Source: Streptomyces sclerotialus (GTDB lineage Bacteria; Actinomycetota; Actinomycetes; Streptomycetales; Streptomycetaceae). From it: 64,000 nt of DNA. The notes below the pieces were generated by a model. It had not been told where the DNA came from. It saw nothing but the letters and a program-made list of their open reading frames with translations, and made no database searches. Positions 29,812-40,707 of the stretch are shown piece by piece; within the stretch, counting starts at the first letter, position 1, and each line of letters opens with the position of its first letter. The translations under genes and the position numbers were made by a program. The stretch is from positions 60,410-124,409 of the forward strand of contig JODX01000030.1 of NCBI GenBank assembly GCA_000719105.1, in the 5' to 3' direction.

Positions 29812-30036
29812 CTACCGGTGGTACCGGTAATCCTCGTCGTCGTGCTTGCCCATGTAGTGCCGTTCCTCGACGAACTCGCGTTCACCGGGACGCAGCACAG
29901 CGCCCGGCGTGGCCATGAAGGCGAAGAGTCCGAGGACCCCCGCCAGCATGAGGATGAAGCCGACGATGAACGAGGTGAAGCCGAATAACAGACCGGCGCC
30001 CAGCACTATCGCGCCGATCAGCATCAGGGGAATCAT
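29812..30036 (-). CDS. Small membrane protein of unknown function
   Basis: 74 residues. Two hydrophobic segments (IPLMLIGAIVLGAGLLFGF and FIVGFILMLAGVLGLFAFMA) are followed by an acidic, tyrosine- and histidine-rich tail ending HDDEDYRYHR. ATG has GGAAGGAGG upstream. I do not recognise a named family; similar two-helix proteins are frequent in actinobacterial stress regions. Its start overlaps the stop of the preceding small frame (ATGA). Confidence 0.7.
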   Translation of the reverse strand: MIPLMLIGAIVLGAGLLFGFTSFIVGFILMLAGVLGLFAFMATPGAVLRPGEREFVEERHYMGKHDDEDYRYHR

Positions 30037-30317
30037 GACTGCCTCCTTCCCTGTGCTGTGCGGAGCACGAAGACCCGGCCGACCCGGTCCGCGCGGACAC
30101 GGGCCGTGCGGATGGTGCGGCGCGAGCCGCACCCGGAGGCCGGACGGGAGGGTGGACTCCTGAGGAAGAAGAGTCGCGGCCGCTGATCCGCCCGGACATC
30201 TCCTGGCGGTGACAGGCGCTCCTCCCCGTCATGGCCGCCGGGACCGGCCCACCGGACACGTACGGCGGTGCCGATGCCCGACACGATCCGTCCCGGCGGT
30301 TCCTGAGTGGTGGTCAC
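30033..30317 (-). CDS. Hypothetical arginine-rich small protein
   Basis: A 94-codon frame that starts with GTG behind GGAGGGAGG and overlaps the next gene by ATGA, which are good signs of real translation. The protein (starts MTTTQEPPGRIVSGIG, then many arginines) matches no family I know, and composition becomes less gene-like towards the end, so it could be a truncated remnant. Confidence 0.35.
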   Translation of the reverse strand: MTTTQEPPGRIVSGIGTAVRVRWAGPGGHDGEERLSPPGDVRADQRPRLFFLRSPPSRPASGCGSRRTIRTARVRADRVGRVFVLRTAQGRRQS

Positions 30318-30521
30318 GGCGGCCTCCCTCCGAGAAGCCTTCGCTCCCAGCATCCGGTGGACCGCCCCACGGGCCCATGGGCTGACCGGGACACGAGGAC
30401 GGGCCGAGCGGCCCTCACCGCCCGTCGGTCCGAGCCGGACGCCCGGCGGGACATGTGGTCGCCCTGGCCGCCCGGCCGCGACGACACCCCGTTACGCCAT
30501 GGGACGAGCGGAACGGTACGG

Positions 30522-30779
30522 TCACGTCCGGGCCGGACCCGCCAGCCGGATGATGTCGTCGGCGGCCACGTCGTGCAGCCGGATGGCGAGATCCTCCAGT
30601 GCGCGGCCGGCGGCGAGTTCGGCGCCGATCTCGGGGACGGGCCGGTCGACGGGGGTGCGCCGGGCCACGCCCTTGCCGGTGAGGGTCGAGGTCTCGCGAG
30701 TGGTGAGTACGGCACATGCGTGCGTCTCGTCCCCGTCCTCGGTGAGGTGGATCTGCACGGTCCACTGCTTGGCTTCCAC
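30522..30779 (-). CDS. DUF1876 family protein
   Basis: 85 residues: KQWTVQIHLTEDGDETHACAVLTTRETSTLTGKGVARRTPVDRPVPEIGAELAAGRALEDLA matches the small DUF1876 family, which has a dsRBD-like alpha/beta fold and unknown function and recurs in actinobacterial stress loci beside Usp genes. I chose the second GTG because AGGAAGG lies 8 bp before it. 30318-30521 upstream on this strand holds nothing recognisable. Confidence 0.8.
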   Translation of the reverse strand: MEAKQWTVQIHLTEDGDETHACAVLTTRETSTLTGKGVARRTPVDRPVPEIGAELAAGRALEDLAIRLHDVAADDIIRLAGPART

Positions 30780-30824
30780 AGCGATCACCTTCCTACGGGC
30801 GTACGGGAAATGTGTCCGTCGTTC

Positions 30825-31471
30825 TCACCCTGCGCCCGCCACCCGCGCCATCACTTCCAGCACGCGCAGGCGGCCGCCGGTGAGGGTGCCGGTCTTGTCG
30901 AGCAGCAGCGTCCGGGCGCGGCCCAGGTTCTCCAGGGCGCCGCCGTCGCGGACCACCACGCCCAGGCGGGACGCCCGGGACAGCCCGGAGACGATCGCCA
31001 CCGGCGCCGCGAGCAGCAGCGGACACGGCGTGGCGACGACGAGGACCGCCACCGCCCGCACCGCCGAGCCGCCGCTGACCAGCCAGGCCAGCCCCGCGGC
31101 CGCGACGGACAGCGGCAGGAACCAGGCCGCGTACCGGTCGGTCAGCCGGACGACCGGCGCCGGCGCCGGCGCCGCGCCCGCCTGCCGGGCCAGCCGCACG
31201 ATTCCGGCGTACGTGCTGTCCCGCTCGGTCGCCCTGGCCCGCAGCTCGAAGGCGCCGCCCGCAGCACCCAGCCGACCGCGGGACCTACGGCCGCGATGGC
31301 ACCCAGGGCCCAGCACAGGCCGGCGAACCGGGCGGATCCCGACGCTCACAGGACACCGCCGACGGCCACGGCAGACGCCGTGACGATCAGGAGTGCCGGT
31401 TCCGGTCCGGGCGACGGTATCCGCATGCCGGGCCTGCGGCGGACCGGGTCGTTCCGGGGGACGCCGTTCAT
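30825..31471 (-). pseudogene. Heavy-metal P-type ATPase, truncated and frameshifted
   Basis: An N-terminal frame with GGAGG before its ATG (MNGVPRNDPVRRRPG, one helix) stops at 31346. A second frame carries TYAGIVRLARQAG, LTDRYAAWFLPLSVAAAGLAWLVSGG, VLVVATPCPLLLAAPVAIVSG and LGRARTLLLDKTGTLTGG, then ends 13 codons after the phosphorylation motif. The middle of the membrane domain and the whole hydrolase domain are missing, so it cannot pump. The TPCPLLLAAP membrane motif, in place of the more usual CPC, suggests a P1B pump of the zinc/cobalt or uncertain class. Confidence 0.75.
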
Positions 31472-31826
31472 GGCATCCTCCACTTCCGGCGCGAACTGTC
31501 GCCCGCGCCCGGCCGTGCGGCTCGACGGCGGCGGATCCGGCCGTAACCCCCTGAGCAGGGTAGCAATCCAGGGCCCGGCAAGAGCCCGGGCGCGTACCGA
31601 CCCTCGTCTCTCTCCAGACTTGCGGGCGCGTGGCCATCGAGCCAGAGCCGGACGGCACGTCGCCGGCTTCTGTCCGGCCCCTGTGCGGGGCGTTGCACGT
31701 CGGCGGTGCGGCCGACGAGAGCCGAGGATGTCTTTCTGCCGGCGGTCCGCCGGTGGCACCGTGGAAGTGGAGCCCCGGCGCGATGCCACCGTGCGTACGG
31801 CGGAAGGCGCCGGCGGCGGGAACGCC

Positions 31827-31889
31827 CCTGCAGTCCGGAGGAACGGTCCTGCAGTCCGGAGGAACGGCCCTGCAGTCCGGAGGAATGGC
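31827..31889 (+). repeat. Three tandem 21-bp repeats
   Basis: Three near-identical copies of a 21-bp unit (core CTGCAGTCCGGAGGAA) run head to tail; they differ at one or two positions. Each holds a PstI-like CTGCAG and an SD-like GGAGGA. They end 35 bp before the hydrolase start. The period equals two helical turns and seven codons. Confidence 0.85.
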
Positions 31890-31923
31890 CGCCGCATCCG
31901 TCTGCTGCCGGAGGAGAGTACGC

Positions 31924-32667
31924 ATGAACGATCGGTCCGACGCGATGCCCGTTCCGGTGCTGCGGAACCTGCGGGCCGTCGTGTTCGACACCGACGGGGT
32001 GATCACGGACTCGGCCCGGGTGCATGCCGCCGCGTGGAAGACCGCCTTCGACTCCTACCTGGCCGAGCATCCGCCCCCGGCACCCGAACAGCGCCGTCCC
32101 TTCGACGTCCGGGAGGACTACCTGCGGCACGTGGACGGCCGGTCCCGGCTCGACGGCGCCGCCGCCTTCCTCGCCTCGCGCGGCCTGCACCCACCGCCCG
32201 AGACGGTGCGGACCGTCGCCGAGGCCAAGGAGGAGCTCTTCTCCGCGCGGCTGCGCGAGCAGGGCATGGACGCCTATCCCGGGACCGTGCGGCTGGTGCG
32301 CGCCCTGCGGCGGGCGGGCATCCGGTGCGCGGCGGCCTCCGCATCCCGCCACGCCCGGGAACTGCTCGACCGGGCGGCGGTCCTCGGCCTCTTCGACGTG
32401 CTGGTCGACGGGGTGGAGGCGGCGCGGCTGGGCCTGCCGGGCAAGCCGCGGCCCCATCTCTTCCTCGAGGCGGCCCGCAGGCTCGGCGTCTCCGCCGGCT
32501 GCGCCGCCGTCGTCGAGGACGCGGTGGCGGGTGTGGAGGCGGGCCGGAACGGTGGCTTCGCGCTGGTCGTCGGCGTGGCCCGCGAACCGGATGCGGACGC
32601 CGGGCAACGGCTGCTGCGGCACGGTGCCGACATCGTCGTACGGGACCTCGCGGAACTGCTCGTGTGA
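31924..32667 (+). CDS. HAD-family beta-phosphoglucomutase-like hydrolase
   Basis: 247 residues. AVVFDTDGVITDSARVHAAAWK (residues about 18-40) holds the nucleophile and acid-base aspartates of HAD motif I and the usual cap-domain start. CAAASASRHA is motif II, GKPRPHLFLEAARRLG supplies motif III lysine and AAVVEDAVAGVEAGRNGGF motif IV. This is the pattern of beta-phosphoglucomutases. ATG with GGAGGAGAG upstream. In Streptomyces such genes lie beside trehalose- or maltose-phosphorylase genes, but none is here, so the substrate is uncertain. Confidence 0.8.
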   Translation: MNDRSDAMPVPVLRNLRAVVFDTDGVITDSARVHAAAWKTAFDSYLAEHPPPAPEQRRPFDVREDYLRHVDGRSRLDGAAAFLASRGLHPPPETVRTVAEAKEELFSARLREQGMDAYPGTVRLVRALRRAGIRCAAASASRHARELLDRAAVLGLFDVLVDGVEAARLGLPGKPRPHLFLEAARRLGVSAGCAAVVEDAVAGVEAGRNGGFALVVGVAREPDADAGQRLLRHGADIVVRDLAELLV

Positions 32668-32894
32668 GGAGCCTCGAGTGCTGACATTGTCCGGTTGCCC
32701 GGAAGCGCCCGGGCCGTGGCCGTTGGGCCGGCTGACCGACGCCTCCCCGGAGTGAGCGGAGTCGGCCCTGGTGCGAACGAGTGTTGTTCTTCTCACGGAC
32801 ACCCGTAGACCGTCGCCGGTGAAGCGGGCGGGGCCGCGTCGGTTCAGCGCCCCCGGAGAACAGCAGCAGGTGAAAGGCAAGATGCCCCGTAAAC

Positions 32895-32930
32895 AGGACT
32901 TTCGTCCCCGTGTGTGGACCGGTCGGCCCG
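32895..32930. promoter_or_regulatory. Tandem DevR-like boxes without an intact gene
   Basis: AGGACTTTCGTCCCC (32895-32909) matches the mycobacterial DosR consensus GGGACTTNNGNCCCT at 11 of 13 fixed positions. TGGACCGGTCGGCCCG (32915-32930) resembles the GGGNCC palindrome of this window. Their centres are about 20 bp apart, the usual spacing for cooperative binding. No recognisable gene follows on either strand, so this may be a promoter left behind by a deletion. Confidence 0.4.
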
Positions 32931-33028
32931 GCCCGGACATGCCGTGGGGGCGTGACGATGGAAGTGGGCGAAGGCTCCCCCGCCCCAGGACAGCGGGTGA
33001 GGTGCGGTGGCGGCGGCTCCCCTGTTCG

Positions 33029-33081
33029 GCCACGGTGCACCGGCCCGCCGGGGAGGCCACGGCGGGTCGGTGCACCGTGGC
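33029..33081. terminator. Large hairpin, probable terminator
   Basis: GCCACGGTGCACCG (from 33029) pairs with CGGTGCACCGTGGC (to 33081), and an inner CCCGCCG pairs with CGGCGGG. This gives a stem of about 21 bp with one unpaired base on each side and a 9-base loop. It follows the tandem boxes and no gene, so it probably belonged to a deleted gene. Confidence 0.6.
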
Positions 33082-33116
33082 TGCGGCCGGGAGTGTGCGG
33101 GAGCGCAACCGGCCGG

Positions 33117-33145
33117 GTGTCCGTGCGGACTGACCGCACGGACAC
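33117..33145. terminator. Perfect 12-bp hairpin, probable terminator
   Basis: GTGTCCGTGCGG and CCGCACGGACAC form a perfect stem around a 5-base loop. It lies 145 bp past the 3' end of the DevS-like remnant on the minus strand and 36 bp after the larger hairpin, so it may end transcription from either side. Confidence 0.6.
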
Positions 33146-33289
33146 TCCCTGTGCGGTGGACATGGGCGGTCGCCGTTCACGGTCGGCAGCATGGGGGTCT
33201 CCGCGTCAGGACCGTGTGCTTACGCAGGCGGAGCACACCTGCGAGCATCGCCGCGGCCAGGTGTACCGGGCACTGCGGAAACAGCGGTC

Positions 33290-33690
33290 TCAGCTGTCCG
33301 TCGAGCCCGTGGGCACCCGCCACACCAGCCGCGTGCCGCCGCCCTGCGGCCGCGGGCGCACCGCCAGGGTGCCCCCGAGCATGGCGGCCCGGTCGGCCAG
33401 GTTCGCCAGCCCGCTGCGAACGGCGCCGTCCGGCACCCCGCACCCGTCGTCCGCGACCGTGAGCGTCAACTCGCCTCCCCGTACGAGGCCGGATGATCCG
33501 ACAACTCCGGCAGCCGCAGCGGCTCCGGGTGCCGGATCAGCTCGCCGGGGATGCCGTGCCCGCGGGGCAGATCACCGATCCGCGTCCGCTGCTCCTCGTC
33601 GATGTCCACGGTCAGGAACTGCGACAGCCGGCGGTCGTCGCCGAAGTCTCCTCCGGCTCGCGCGACAAGAGTGGACCGACCGGCACTGCT
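33290..33690 (-). pseudogene. DevS/DosT-like sensor histidine kinase, GAF and ATPase remnants
   Basis: The right-hand piece encodes a GAF segment: FLTVDIDEEQRTRIGDLPRGHGIPGELIRHPEPLRLPELSDHPASYG, typical of the second GAF domain of DevS/DosT. Six codons later it stops. The next frame begins ELTLTVADDGCGVPDGAVRSGLANLADRAAMLGG, the end of the HATPase domain, and finishes at TGA near 33290. The histidine-bearing dimerisation domain and most of the ATPase are gone; a deletion has joined GAF to the ATPase tail out of frame. This would have been the partner of a DevR-type regulator. Confidence 0.75.
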
Positions 33691-33806
33691 CCGCCCTCAC
33701 CGTAGCGGCTGGGAGCGCTCCCCCGACGCGGCCGTCGCGTCCGCGGCGAGGCACGCCGATCGAGGTGGGGAACGGGCTGTCGCACAGGAGACGGTCTTCC
33801 TCGGGC

Positions 33807-33823
33807 AGGGACCGGCGGCCCCT
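33807..33823. promoter_or_regulatory. Weak DevR-like box before the Usp fusion gene
   Basis: AGGGACCGGCGGCCCCT is an inverted repeat with a 3-bp spacer, one base shorter than the other boxes in the window. It lies 64 bp upstream of the ATG of a gene whose first 25 codons come from a universal stress protein, a typical DevR target. Confidence 0.35.
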
Positions 33824-33886
33824 GTTCCCGGGACGCTCCGCACCCGATGCTGGAACCGGAACCCCGTATCAGGGGAGGAGGGCATC

Positions 33887-34564
33887 ATGCTCCGCACCGT
33901 CACGGTCGGTGTCGACGGATCGCCCGAGAGCCGGGCCGCCGCCGAATGGGCGGCCCGCGAGCGCCGCACGGAACTCGGCCTGACCCGGGAGGAGACCGCC
34001 ACCCGAGCGGGCATGGCGGTCCCCTACCTCCAGCACCTCGAGGAACACTCGACCGCGTCGCCAGGCCCAGCCGGACTCCTCAGGCTGGCCGGAGCGCTTC
34101 GGACCACGGTGAGGCATCTGACCGGAGGCGACGCCGAACTGCCGCCCGGCCTCGGACAGGCCGCCCGCGCACCCCACGTCACCGAGCTGACCGACGCGGA
34201 GTGCCGCGCCTTGCTGTCGACGCACGGGGTCGGCCGGCTCGCCGTGTCCACGGTGTCGGGTCCCGTGATCGTGCCCGTCAACTACAGCGTCGTCGACGGC
34301 GCGATCGTCCTGCGGACCGCGCCCGGTGGGACGCCCGCACAGGCGATCGGCCGACAGGTCGGCTTCGAGGTCGACCGCATCGACGAGGCGTTCAGCGAGG
34401 GCTGGAGCGTGCTGGTGCGCGGCCGTGCGCGGGCCGTGACGGATCCCGCCGAAGTGGACCGGCTCGCGGCACGGGCATACAGCAGGCCCTGGGCAGGAGG
34501 CCGGCGCGACCAGTGGCTGTGTATCGAACCGGTCGTCGTCACCGGGCGCCGGATCACGGTCTGA
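33887..34564 (+). CDS. Usp N-terminus fused to HTH and PNPOx-like protein
   Basis: 225 residues. Residues 1-25 (starting MLRTVTVGVDGSPESRA) are the beginning of a universal stress protein. From RRTELGLTREETATRAGMAVPYLQHLEEH (about 26-54) the sequence becomes a Cro/C1-type helix-turn-helix, followed by a pyridoxamine-5'-phosphate-oxidase-like flavin-binding barrel (ECRALLSTHGVGRLAVSTVSGPVIVPVNYSVVDGAIVLRT). HTH-PNPOx proteins are common in Streptomyces; the Usp start is not part of them. A deletion has thus put an HTH-PNPOx gene behind a Usp promoter and its GGGGAGGAGG site. The PNPOx domain looks intact. Confidence 0.8.
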   Translation: MLRTVTVGVDGSPESRAAAEWAARERRTELGLTREETATRAGMAVPYLQHLEEHSTASPGPAGLLRLAGALRTTVRHLTGGDAELPPGLGQAARAPHVTELTDAECRALLSTHGVGRLAVSTVSGPVIVPVNYSVVDGAIVLRTAPGGTPAQAIGRQVGFEVDRIDEAFSEGWSVLVRGRARAVTDPAEVDRLAARAYSRPWAGGRRDQWLCIEPVVVTGRRITV

Positions 34565-34736
34565 CACGGGTCGTTCTCCGGCGGGACGGGACCGATGGCC
34601 TCTCGTGGCTCTGCTTCCGCCCGGCGGAGGATGAGGTCCGCTGACCCGCGGGCCGCGAAGTGATCGTTGCTGAGGAGTTTTCGCCACCGTGCGCAGCACG
34701 CCCTGGTCGAAGAGAGTGCCAGGGAGCTCGTCCGCG

Positions 34737-35060
34737 TCAGCAGACCTCGACCGCGACCTCGGGCGGGAACCGCAGGGTGTTGTGCACCGTGCAGTGGCCG
34801 ATCACCGAGCGCAGGGCCTCCTCTCGGGGCTCGCTGAGCTCAACGGGCAGCAGGACCTGCATCCGGACGGCAGCAACCCGGACGGGCCGGTCGTCCGCCA
34901 TCGAGAACTCGGCCCTGACCCGCAGGCAGTCGTCAGGAAGACCATGTCGTTGCAGGAAACGGCCTGCGTAAAAGGCGACACAGGCGGCGAGGGAGGCGAC
35001 GAACAGTTCCACCGGGGTGGGGCCGTCGTTGTCGCCGCCGGCTTCCACGGGCTGGTCGAC
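34737..35060 (-). pseudogene. OsmC/Ohr-family protein, N-terminally truncated
   Basis: LTVDQPVEAGGDNDGPTPVELFVASLAACVAFYAGRFLQRHGL and the C-terminal HCTVHNTLRFPPEV are an OsmC-family protein, including the conserved first cysteine in LAACVAF and the second in GHCTVHN. These reduce organic peroxides. A TGA directly precedes the match and the first 25 or so residues are missing, so it is probably inactive, though a GTG at 35048 could start a 103-residue protein. Confidence 0.7.
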
Positions 35061-35360
35061 GGTGAGTCAGCGCCACGGGCAGCCACCAGCGGCCCGGTGG
35101 ACAGGAGACCGTTGTCGAGGAGCGGCATCACATCGGTGGCAAGGACGACCATTGGTGGTACCGCGATTGAACGTCTTCCGTCTCCGAGCGCCGGCTGAAG
35201 TAGGTAAGTCCAGCGCTCAACGCCGCGCCTGTCACGATGCCGGACGTGACGTGTGGCGGTCGGCCGAACGGCGCGGTCGCCGCAAGAGCATGTCGTGGCG
35301 GTGACTGGTCGGCAGCTGTCACGGTCGCGCTGCCGGGTCGGTCCCTGCTTTCGCTCGGTC

Positions 35361-35395
35361 GGGCCTCCCGGTCCTCGGCAAGGGCCGGGAGGCCC
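35361..35395. promoter_or_regulatory. Tandem DevR-like boxes upstream of stress-gene remnants
   Basis: GGGCCTCCCGGTCC (35361-35374) and GGGCCGGGAGGCCC (35382-35395) are two copies of the palindrome with 21 bp between their centres. They lie between the OsmC remnant (minus) and the CBS-domain remnant (plus). No intact gene follows on either side. 35061-35669 otherwise holds no gene I can support. Confidence 0.5.
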
Positions 35396-35669
35396 ATGGT
35401 CGCGTGCGCGCCGTCGCCGGAGCATGGTGGTGAAGACATGTGTCCTTCGGAGCGTGCTTGATGGACAGCACCAGGCCACCGACCGTGTGCAGCGGCACCG
35501 ATCCCCCTTCGCGCAAGGAGCACGGCCTTCCCCGTACGCCGATCCACCGCCGGCGGAAAGGGGCGCAACAGCGCCGGGTGTTGACTGGCTCATTGCGTGC
35601 GCCCGTTAGAATTCCGCGACAGCGATCCGGACCTCCCCCAGTCTCGGCTCCGCTCGACCGGGAGACCCC

Positions 35670-36002
35670 ATCACCCAACTGCGCCGCCTGGCCGACCTCG
35701 CCAAGGCGGGCGCTGTCACAGCCGGGGAACTGATGACTGCACCGGCCGTGACCATTCAAGCCGACGCCACACTCGCTCAGGCTGCCCGCGTCATGGCACG
35801 CAGCCATGTCAAACGGCTTCCGGTCGTCGACGCGGAAGGCGTTCTGCAGGGCGTCGTCAGCCGCGTGGACCTGCTGAAGGTCTTCCTGCGACCCGACGAG
35901 GACATCGAGGAGGAGGTACGGCGTGAAGTGGTGGCCTATCTCTTTCCCGAGCCCATCGAGCCCATCAGGGTGAAGGTGGAGGACGGCGTCGTCACCCTGC
36001 CT
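35670..36002 (+). pseudogene. CBS-domain (CBS-BON) protein fragment
   Basis: LRRLADLAKAGAVTAGELMTAPAVTIQADATLAQAARVMARSHVKRLPVVDAEGVLQGVVSRVDLLKVFLRPDEDIEEEVRREV is the second CBS domain and linker of the CBS-BON proteins also present at 55-56 kb. The first CBS domain is missing and the BON part breaks off after VEDGVVTL. The frame then runs on into the next gene, which could give a false fusion. A stress-regulon remnant. Confidence 0.75.
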
Positions 36003-36182
36003 GCCCTGTGCGACCGAGCCTGCCATCGCCTCGACGACCGACGTGCGCCGTCCGTCCAGCAGCACGATCGCCCACGCGCCCGACGACGGGATCGCGCTGA
36101 TGGGAAGCCAGGGGCGGTGCGGAATGGGGTACTTGGCAGGAATTGCCCTCCCGGAGGGCGGCAGGCCCCCTACGATGAGCCC

Positions 36183-36611
36183 ATGATGTCCCGCGCGCGC
36201 ACCGGCTCGGAGACGAGCGCTGTGCGCTGGGTGTGGCTGGCCCTGGCCCTGGCCGTGGTGGCGGGGGTGCTGGGGATGCACGCCCTGTCACCCGCCGGCA
36301 TGCCGGCGGCGGGCCGGCACGACGTGATGATGTCGGTGGAGCCCGCAGGACATCACTCCATGCTCGTCCCCGGTGCCGGCGGGGACTGCCGGCACCTGTC
36401 GGATGCGGGCAGCGATGGCATGGTCTCGAATCATGCCGGCGGGACGTGTGCGGCGGGCGGGGTCTCGACCGCTTACGCCCCGCCCGCGTTGCCGCCCGCC
36501 CTGGTCGCCCACGTCGCGCCTGCGGCGGCCGCGTGCCGCGGCCCGGCCGCCCGGACGGCTGACGGCCGGGCACCGCCGGACCTGTCCGAGTTGCAGCTTC
36601 TGCGGATCTAG
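36183..36611 (+). CDS. DUF6153-family small membrane or exported protein
   Basis: 142 residues. WVWLALALAVVAGVLGMHAL (about 16-35) is a membrane or signal segment. The rest is rich in histidine, methionine and cysteine (HDVMMSVEPAGHHSML, DCRHLSDAG, GTCAAGG), which suggests metal handling. Proteins of this kind sit directly upstream of DUF305 lipoproteins in actinobacterial copper loci, as here. The start could be either of two adjacent ATG codons. Its frame is continuous with the CBS remnant upstream, but the gene homology begins here. Confidence 0.65.
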   Translation: MMSRARTGSETSAVRWVWLALALAVVAGVLGMHALSPAGMPAAGRHDVMMSVEPAGHHSMLVPGAGGDCRHLSDAGSDGMVSNHAGGTCAAGGVSTAYAPPALPPALVAHVAPAAAACRGPAARTADGRAPPDLSELQLLRI

Positions 36612-36711
36612 AGAGGCCCACACGGCACCCCTTCACCAGAGGTGGCGCGCTCCGGCCTGCCTGCATTCGCTCCCGCGCACCGCGTGGGTACTCAAAGGAG
36701 TTGTACGTCTC

Positions 36712-37392
36712 ATGGCATCTCGCCGTTTCCTCATCCGCCGGACCGCCGCGCTGGCCACTGCCGCGACCGCCGCGGTGGCGCTGGCCGCCTGCGGCAGTAG
36801 CAGCGAATCCTCCTCCTCGTCTCCGTCGTCCTCGTCGGGGCGCTCCGGCGACACGGGGGCGATGGGCTCCGCCGACCCCTCGGCCACCGGCTCCGCCGCA
36901 CACGGCAGCCACAACACCCAGGACGTGTCGTTCACCCAGCAGATGATCCCGCACCACCGGCAGGCCGTGGCCATGGCCGACCTGGCCGCGTTGCGCGCAC
37001 AGTCCCCGCAGGTGAAGGACCTGGCCGAAAAGATCAAGCAAGCGCAGGGGCCGGAGATCGCCACCATGTCCGGCTGGCTGGAGTCCTGGGGCGAGCAGGT
37101 CCCGGACGACAGCCCGTCCGGCATGGAGGGCATGCCGGGCATGGGCAAGGACCACCTGGCGATGCCCGGCATGATGTCGCACGCCGACATGCAGAAGATG
37201 ATGGGCCTGTCCGGTGAGGCCTTCGACACGGCGTTCCTGCAGATGATGATCCGTCATCACCAGGGCGCCATCGAGATGGCGCACACCGAGCAGGCCAAGG
37301 GCGCCTACGGGCCCTGCATGACGATGGCGAAGTCGATCGTCAGCTCGCAGTCGGCCGAGATCACCGAGATGAACCAGATGCTCGGCAAGTAG
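36712..37392 (+). CDS. DUF305 copper-binding lipoprotein
   Basis: 226 residues. An arginine-rich start and lipobox LAACG at about 21-25 predict a lipoprotein, followed by a serine-rich linker. The DUF305 (ferritin-like four-helix) domain has the family metal motifs FTQQMIPHHRQAVAMA and MMIRHHQGAIEMA, and the region MPGMGKDHLAMPGMMSHADMQKMM is rich in methionine and histidine. Such proteins (for example CopM) bind copper outside the membrane. AAAGGAG lies upstream of the ATG. A perfect terminator follows. Confidence 0.9.
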   Translation: MASRRFLIRRTAALATAATAAVALAACGSSSESSSSSPSSSSGRSGDTGAMGSADPSATGSAAHGSHNTQDVSFTQQMIPHHRQAVAMADLAALRAQSPQVKDLAEKIKQAQGPEIATMSGWLESWGEQVPDDSPSGMEGMPGMGKDHLAMPGMMSHADMQKMMGLSGEAFDTAFLQMMIRHHQGAIEMAHTEQAKGAYGPCMTMAKSIVSSQSAEITEMNQMLGK

Positions 37393-37404
37393 CCGTCATC
37401 CGGA

Positions 37405-37433
37405 AGGGCGGGCGCCTCGCCGGCGCCCGCCCT
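37405..37433 (+). terminator. Terminator of the DUF305 gene
   Basis: AGGGCGGGCGCC and GGCGCCCGCCCT form a perfect 12-bp stem around TCGCC, 12 bp after the stop codon. Confidence 0.85.
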
Positions 37434-37570
37434 GCCCGCCAGGTGCCCTGACCGAACCCCGAAGAACGCACCGGCCCGCCCGGGAAGCGCCGTGGTGCCG
37501 CGCTGGGCGGGCCCGGTGGTGCGGCAGCCGTGCCGGGCCGGCGCGGTGACCCCCGCCGCCCGACGCCTGG

Positions 37571-37893
37571 TTACAGGCGCAGGGCGCGGCGCAGGGTGTC
37601 GGCGAGTTCGGTGAACTTCTCCTCGACGTGTACGGGCCCGGTGCGGGCGGCGCGGGTGACGCAGCCGCGTACGTGGTCCTCCAGGAGGCCGACGGCGACT
37701 TCCTGCAGGGCTCGGGTGGCAGCGCTGATCTGGGTGAGGACGTCGATGCAGTAGCGGTCGGCGGTGACCATGCGGGAGATGCCGCGGATCTGGCCTTCGA
37801 TCTTGCTCAGACGGGCCAGGTGGTCGGCCTTGCGGTCGGCGTATCCGGGTGCTGAGGCGGGCTTGTGGGCGTCGCGTCGGATGGTGGGGGTGG

Positions 37894-37897
<4 letters not shown>
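37571..37897 (-). CDS. csoR: CsoR-family copper-sensing repressor
   Basis: 108 residues, all-helical. [38 protein letters not shown] is the DUF156/CsoR signature with the first copper cysteine, and LEDHVRGCV supplies the histidine and second cysteine. Copper(I) binding to Cys-His-Cys releases CsoR from its operator. It is translated with a 4-bp overlap after the P1B ATPase gene, so it reports on and feeds back to the pump. The palindrome at 40708 is a candidate operator. Confidence 0.9.
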
Positions 37898-40680
<2,783 letters not shown>

Positions 40681-40707
40681 GAGCGCTCGCCTCCCTCATA
40701 GGTCCAC

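Noticed and set aside
34588..34602. GGGACCGATGGCCTC as another DevR box
   Set aside because: The spacer is 3 bp, symmetry is imperfect, and it lies between convergent gene ends with no start codon nearby.
35733..36611. A CBS-domain to DUF6153 fusion protein
   Set aside because: The frame is continuous, but CBS homology breaks off near 36002 and the DUF6153 part has its own ATG pair; a fused product has no support.
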